From positions 1 through 7,076 of the forward strand of contig CADCPV010000013.1 in NCBI GenBank assembly GCA_902803345.1: 7,076 nt of DNA. The letters are read 5' to 3'. Positions 5,512 through 7,076 of this stretch are shown one piece after another (position 1 is the stretch's first letter; every line of letters starts with the position of its first letter). Both the position numbers and the translations under genes were made by a program. This stretch comes from an uncultured Eubacteriales bacterium. GTDB taxonomy: Bacteria; Bacillota_A; Clostridia; Lachnospirales; Lachnospiraceae. The notes under the pieces are model-generated. The model had not been told where the DNA came from. It saw only the letters and a program-made list of their open reading frames with translations, and did no database searches.

Positions 5512-7076
5512 ATGAAAAGTCGTTTGATTCAGTTGTCAAGAGGGAATATCGAATACCGTGTTCCGGATGTGCGTTTCGGGGTTGAGACGCTGTCGGGGCT
5601 TCTTCTGCAGGACCGGAAGGCGGCTTTTGAAGTCACCGTCAATTCCGAGAACAATGTTCCGATGCACCTGTTTTTCTTTTCACAGAACCCGAGAATCCGG
5701 GTTTCCCAGCCGCTTTCCATCGGCCGGACCGGGAAATTTACGGTAGAAATCAATACGGTCGGACTGGTTCCGAATGACCGGATTCTCGGTGATATCGACA
5801 TTGTATATAACGGCGGGGAGACAAAACTCCCCTATGACTTTACAATCGGAGTTTCCTACGGCGACCGTGTGCAGAAATGTTTTAATTCACTCGAGGAATT
5901 TGCGTCCTTTGCCGCGAAAAACCCGAAGGAAGCGGCGGCGATTTTTGCATGGAAGGATTTTCGGGAGATGCCTTTCATGCAGAACCTCAGGCTGTACGGG
6001 CTCTATCACAGCTATCTCTCAACAAGCAGCGACGACAACGGACTGTTTGAATTTCTTTCTGCAGCCGGAATAAAGGTTTCACGGGAGGAAAAGACCCGCA
6101 CCGAAATCAGTGAAGCGAAAAAGCAGAAGGATCCTGCCGCGGCGCTTCTCTGGAAGGACCGCGAGCGGCGGATCCGGATTTCCCGCCTTGTTACGCGCTA
6201 TGAAGTACAGAGAAGACGCGGAATCAACACAGTTTCTGTGGATTTTGACCGGGAGTTTTCGGCGCTGACCGATGATTATGCACTCGATACGGACGCACAT
6301 CTTGCCTATGCCTGGTATCTGACTGCGGAATCGCGGATGGAAGAAGCCCGGAAGGAGCTGCTTCGGGTGCAGGACGCGGTGCAGAAGGACCGCCTTTCGA
6401 AAAAGGACCATTACTGCCTGTTTATGAAGCTCGCCTCCGTGATTGAGGGGAACGATGAGCGCAGCGAACAGTGCCGGGAGCTTTCCCATAAGCTCTTTAT
6501 GGACGGCGCGCGTTCCGGGCTGATGTTTGAAATCGAGTACCGCCTCAACCCGGAATTTTCCGAATCGACCGAAAAGGCATCGCAGCTCCTGCTGCAGTAC
6601 TATACGATCGCAAACCATGATCCGATGGTTTTTTTAGAGACCTGTTCTTTGTGGGAGCGGGACACCTCGGCGGTTACGGTGCTTACGGAATATGAACTTC
6701 GTTCGGCGCTTTTCGGACTGCGGACCGGCCTGATTTCCGAGAAGACTTTATTCTATGTTTTCTCGCATGAACTGAAGAATCCGAAGCTCCTCCCGCTTTA
6801 CATGCTGATCCTGAAGCTTGCCTACCGGAAATTCGGCAACCAGGAATTCCTGCAGGCGGTCTGCAATGTCTATCTGCAGCAGAAGCGGATCGGGATCAGG
6901 TATTTCAGCTGGTATAAGGATGCAGTTAACCTGAATTTCTCGATGCCCGGGCTCTATGAGTACTTCATGGCTTCGCTGCCGAAGGACTATTCGGAACCGC
7001 TGCCGATGAACCTGGTGCTGTATTTCGGCTACGGCCGGGAGAACAGCAGCATTCCGCTGGATCTTTTATATTCGAA
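5512..7076 (+). CDS. Large uncharacterised protein (DUF5717-like), N-terminal 521 codons, runs off the window
   Basis: The frame is open from the ATG at 5512 to the last base with no stop or frameshift; at least 521 residues are encoded and the C-terminus is missing. Residues 1-125 look like beta-rich domains: an opening LSRGNIEYRVPDVRF, alternating hydrophobic strands, and VNSENNVPMHLFFFSQNPRIRV at about 43-64 in the style of an immunoglobulin-like fold. From about 125 on the protein is helical, with a repeat-like segment near 262-290 (AHLAYAWYLTAESRMEEARK) that recalls TPR helices. No signal peptide or membrane helix is visible, so the N-terminal part is probably cytoplasmic. The opening and the large size resemble DUF5717 proteins, which are of unknown function and typical of Lachnospiraceae; this is from memory. 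Tight linkage to the small membrane protein suggests a membrane-associated complex, which is inference only. No catalytic motif is recognised. Confidence 0.85.
   Translation, partial: MKSRLIQLSRGNIEYRVPDVRFGVETLSGLLLQDRKAAFEVTVNSENNVPMHLFFFSQNPRIRVSQPLSIGRTGKFTVEINTVGLVPNDRILGDIDIVYNGGETKLPYDFTIGVSYGDRVQKCFNSLEEFASFAAKNPKEAAAIFAWKDFREMPFMQNLRLYGLYHSYLSTSSDDNGLFEFLSAAGIKVSREEKTRTEISEAKKQKDPAAALLWKDRERRIRISRLVTRYEVQRRRGINTVSVDFDREFSALTDDYALDTDAHLAYAWYLTAESRMEEARKELLRVQDAVQKDRLSKKDHYCLFMKLASVIEGNDERSEQCRELSHKLFMDGARSGLMFEIEYRLNPEFSESTEKASQLLLQYYTIANHDPMVFLETCSLWERDTSAVTVLTEYELRSALFGLRTGLISEKTLFYVFSHELKNPKLLPLYMLILKLAYRKFGNQEFLQAVCNVYLQQKRIGIRYFSWYKDAVNLNFSMPGLYEYFMASLPKDYSEPLPMNLVLYFGYGRENSSIPLDLLYS

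Noticed and set aside
5558..6073. Short plus-strand open frames at 5558-5746 and 5774-6073
   Set aside because: They overlap the long continuous frame that begins at 5512 with a ribosome site, and their Arg/Pro/Ser-rich peptides look like off-frame translations.
6079..6618. A 179-codon minus-strand open frame near the right end
   Set aside because: Antisense to the large coding frame 5512-7076, with no promoter or ribosome site in view and no family motif.

Overview
The window looks like chromosomal DNA of a moderately GC-rich Firmicute, most likely a Lachnospiraceae-type clostridium. The reasons are strong AGGAGG-like ribosome sites, near-consensus vegetative promoters, a clostridial-style topoisomerase III with DxG in its Toprim motif, and a final gene pair that I recognise from memory as resembling DUF6142 and DUF5717 proteins of that family. 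I could not run a search to confirm this. I see no insertion sequence, phage gene, CRISPR array, tRNA or rRNA.

Left part (1-1904): an aldo/keto reductase gene on the minus strand (52-1005) ends just before a perfect GC-rich hairpin at 1-28. It is divergent from a HAD-superfamily phosphatase gene on the plus strand (1205-1801). The 199-base gap between them holds a textbook promoter for the reductase (TTGACA, 17 bases, TAAAAT), a weaker extended -10 promoter for the HAD gene, and three inverted repeats. The two promoters face each other, so the two 5' leaders are predicted to be complementary over about 60 bases. The HAD gene ends at a hairpin-plus-T-run terminator at 1874-1904.

Right part (1885-7076): the best promoter of the window (TTGATA, 17 bases, TATAAT) is built into that same terminator and drives a tight co-directional cluster. 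The order is galactose mutarotase galM (2004-3062), type IA topoisomerase III (3068-5071), a small three-helix membrane protein (5113-5505), and a large protein of unknown function that runs off the end of the window (5512-7076). The gaps are 5, 41 and 6 bases, so one transcript is likely. No shared pathway is obvious: galM feeds the Leloir pathway, the topoisomerase acts on DNA, and the last two genes look like a conserved pair of unknown role.

Most of the window is ordinary core-type gene content. What deserves a second look is the layered regulatory DNA (face-to-face promoters, the promoter inside a terminator, and the galM leader), the altered motif residues of the topoisomerase, and the uncharacterised membrane and large-protein pair.
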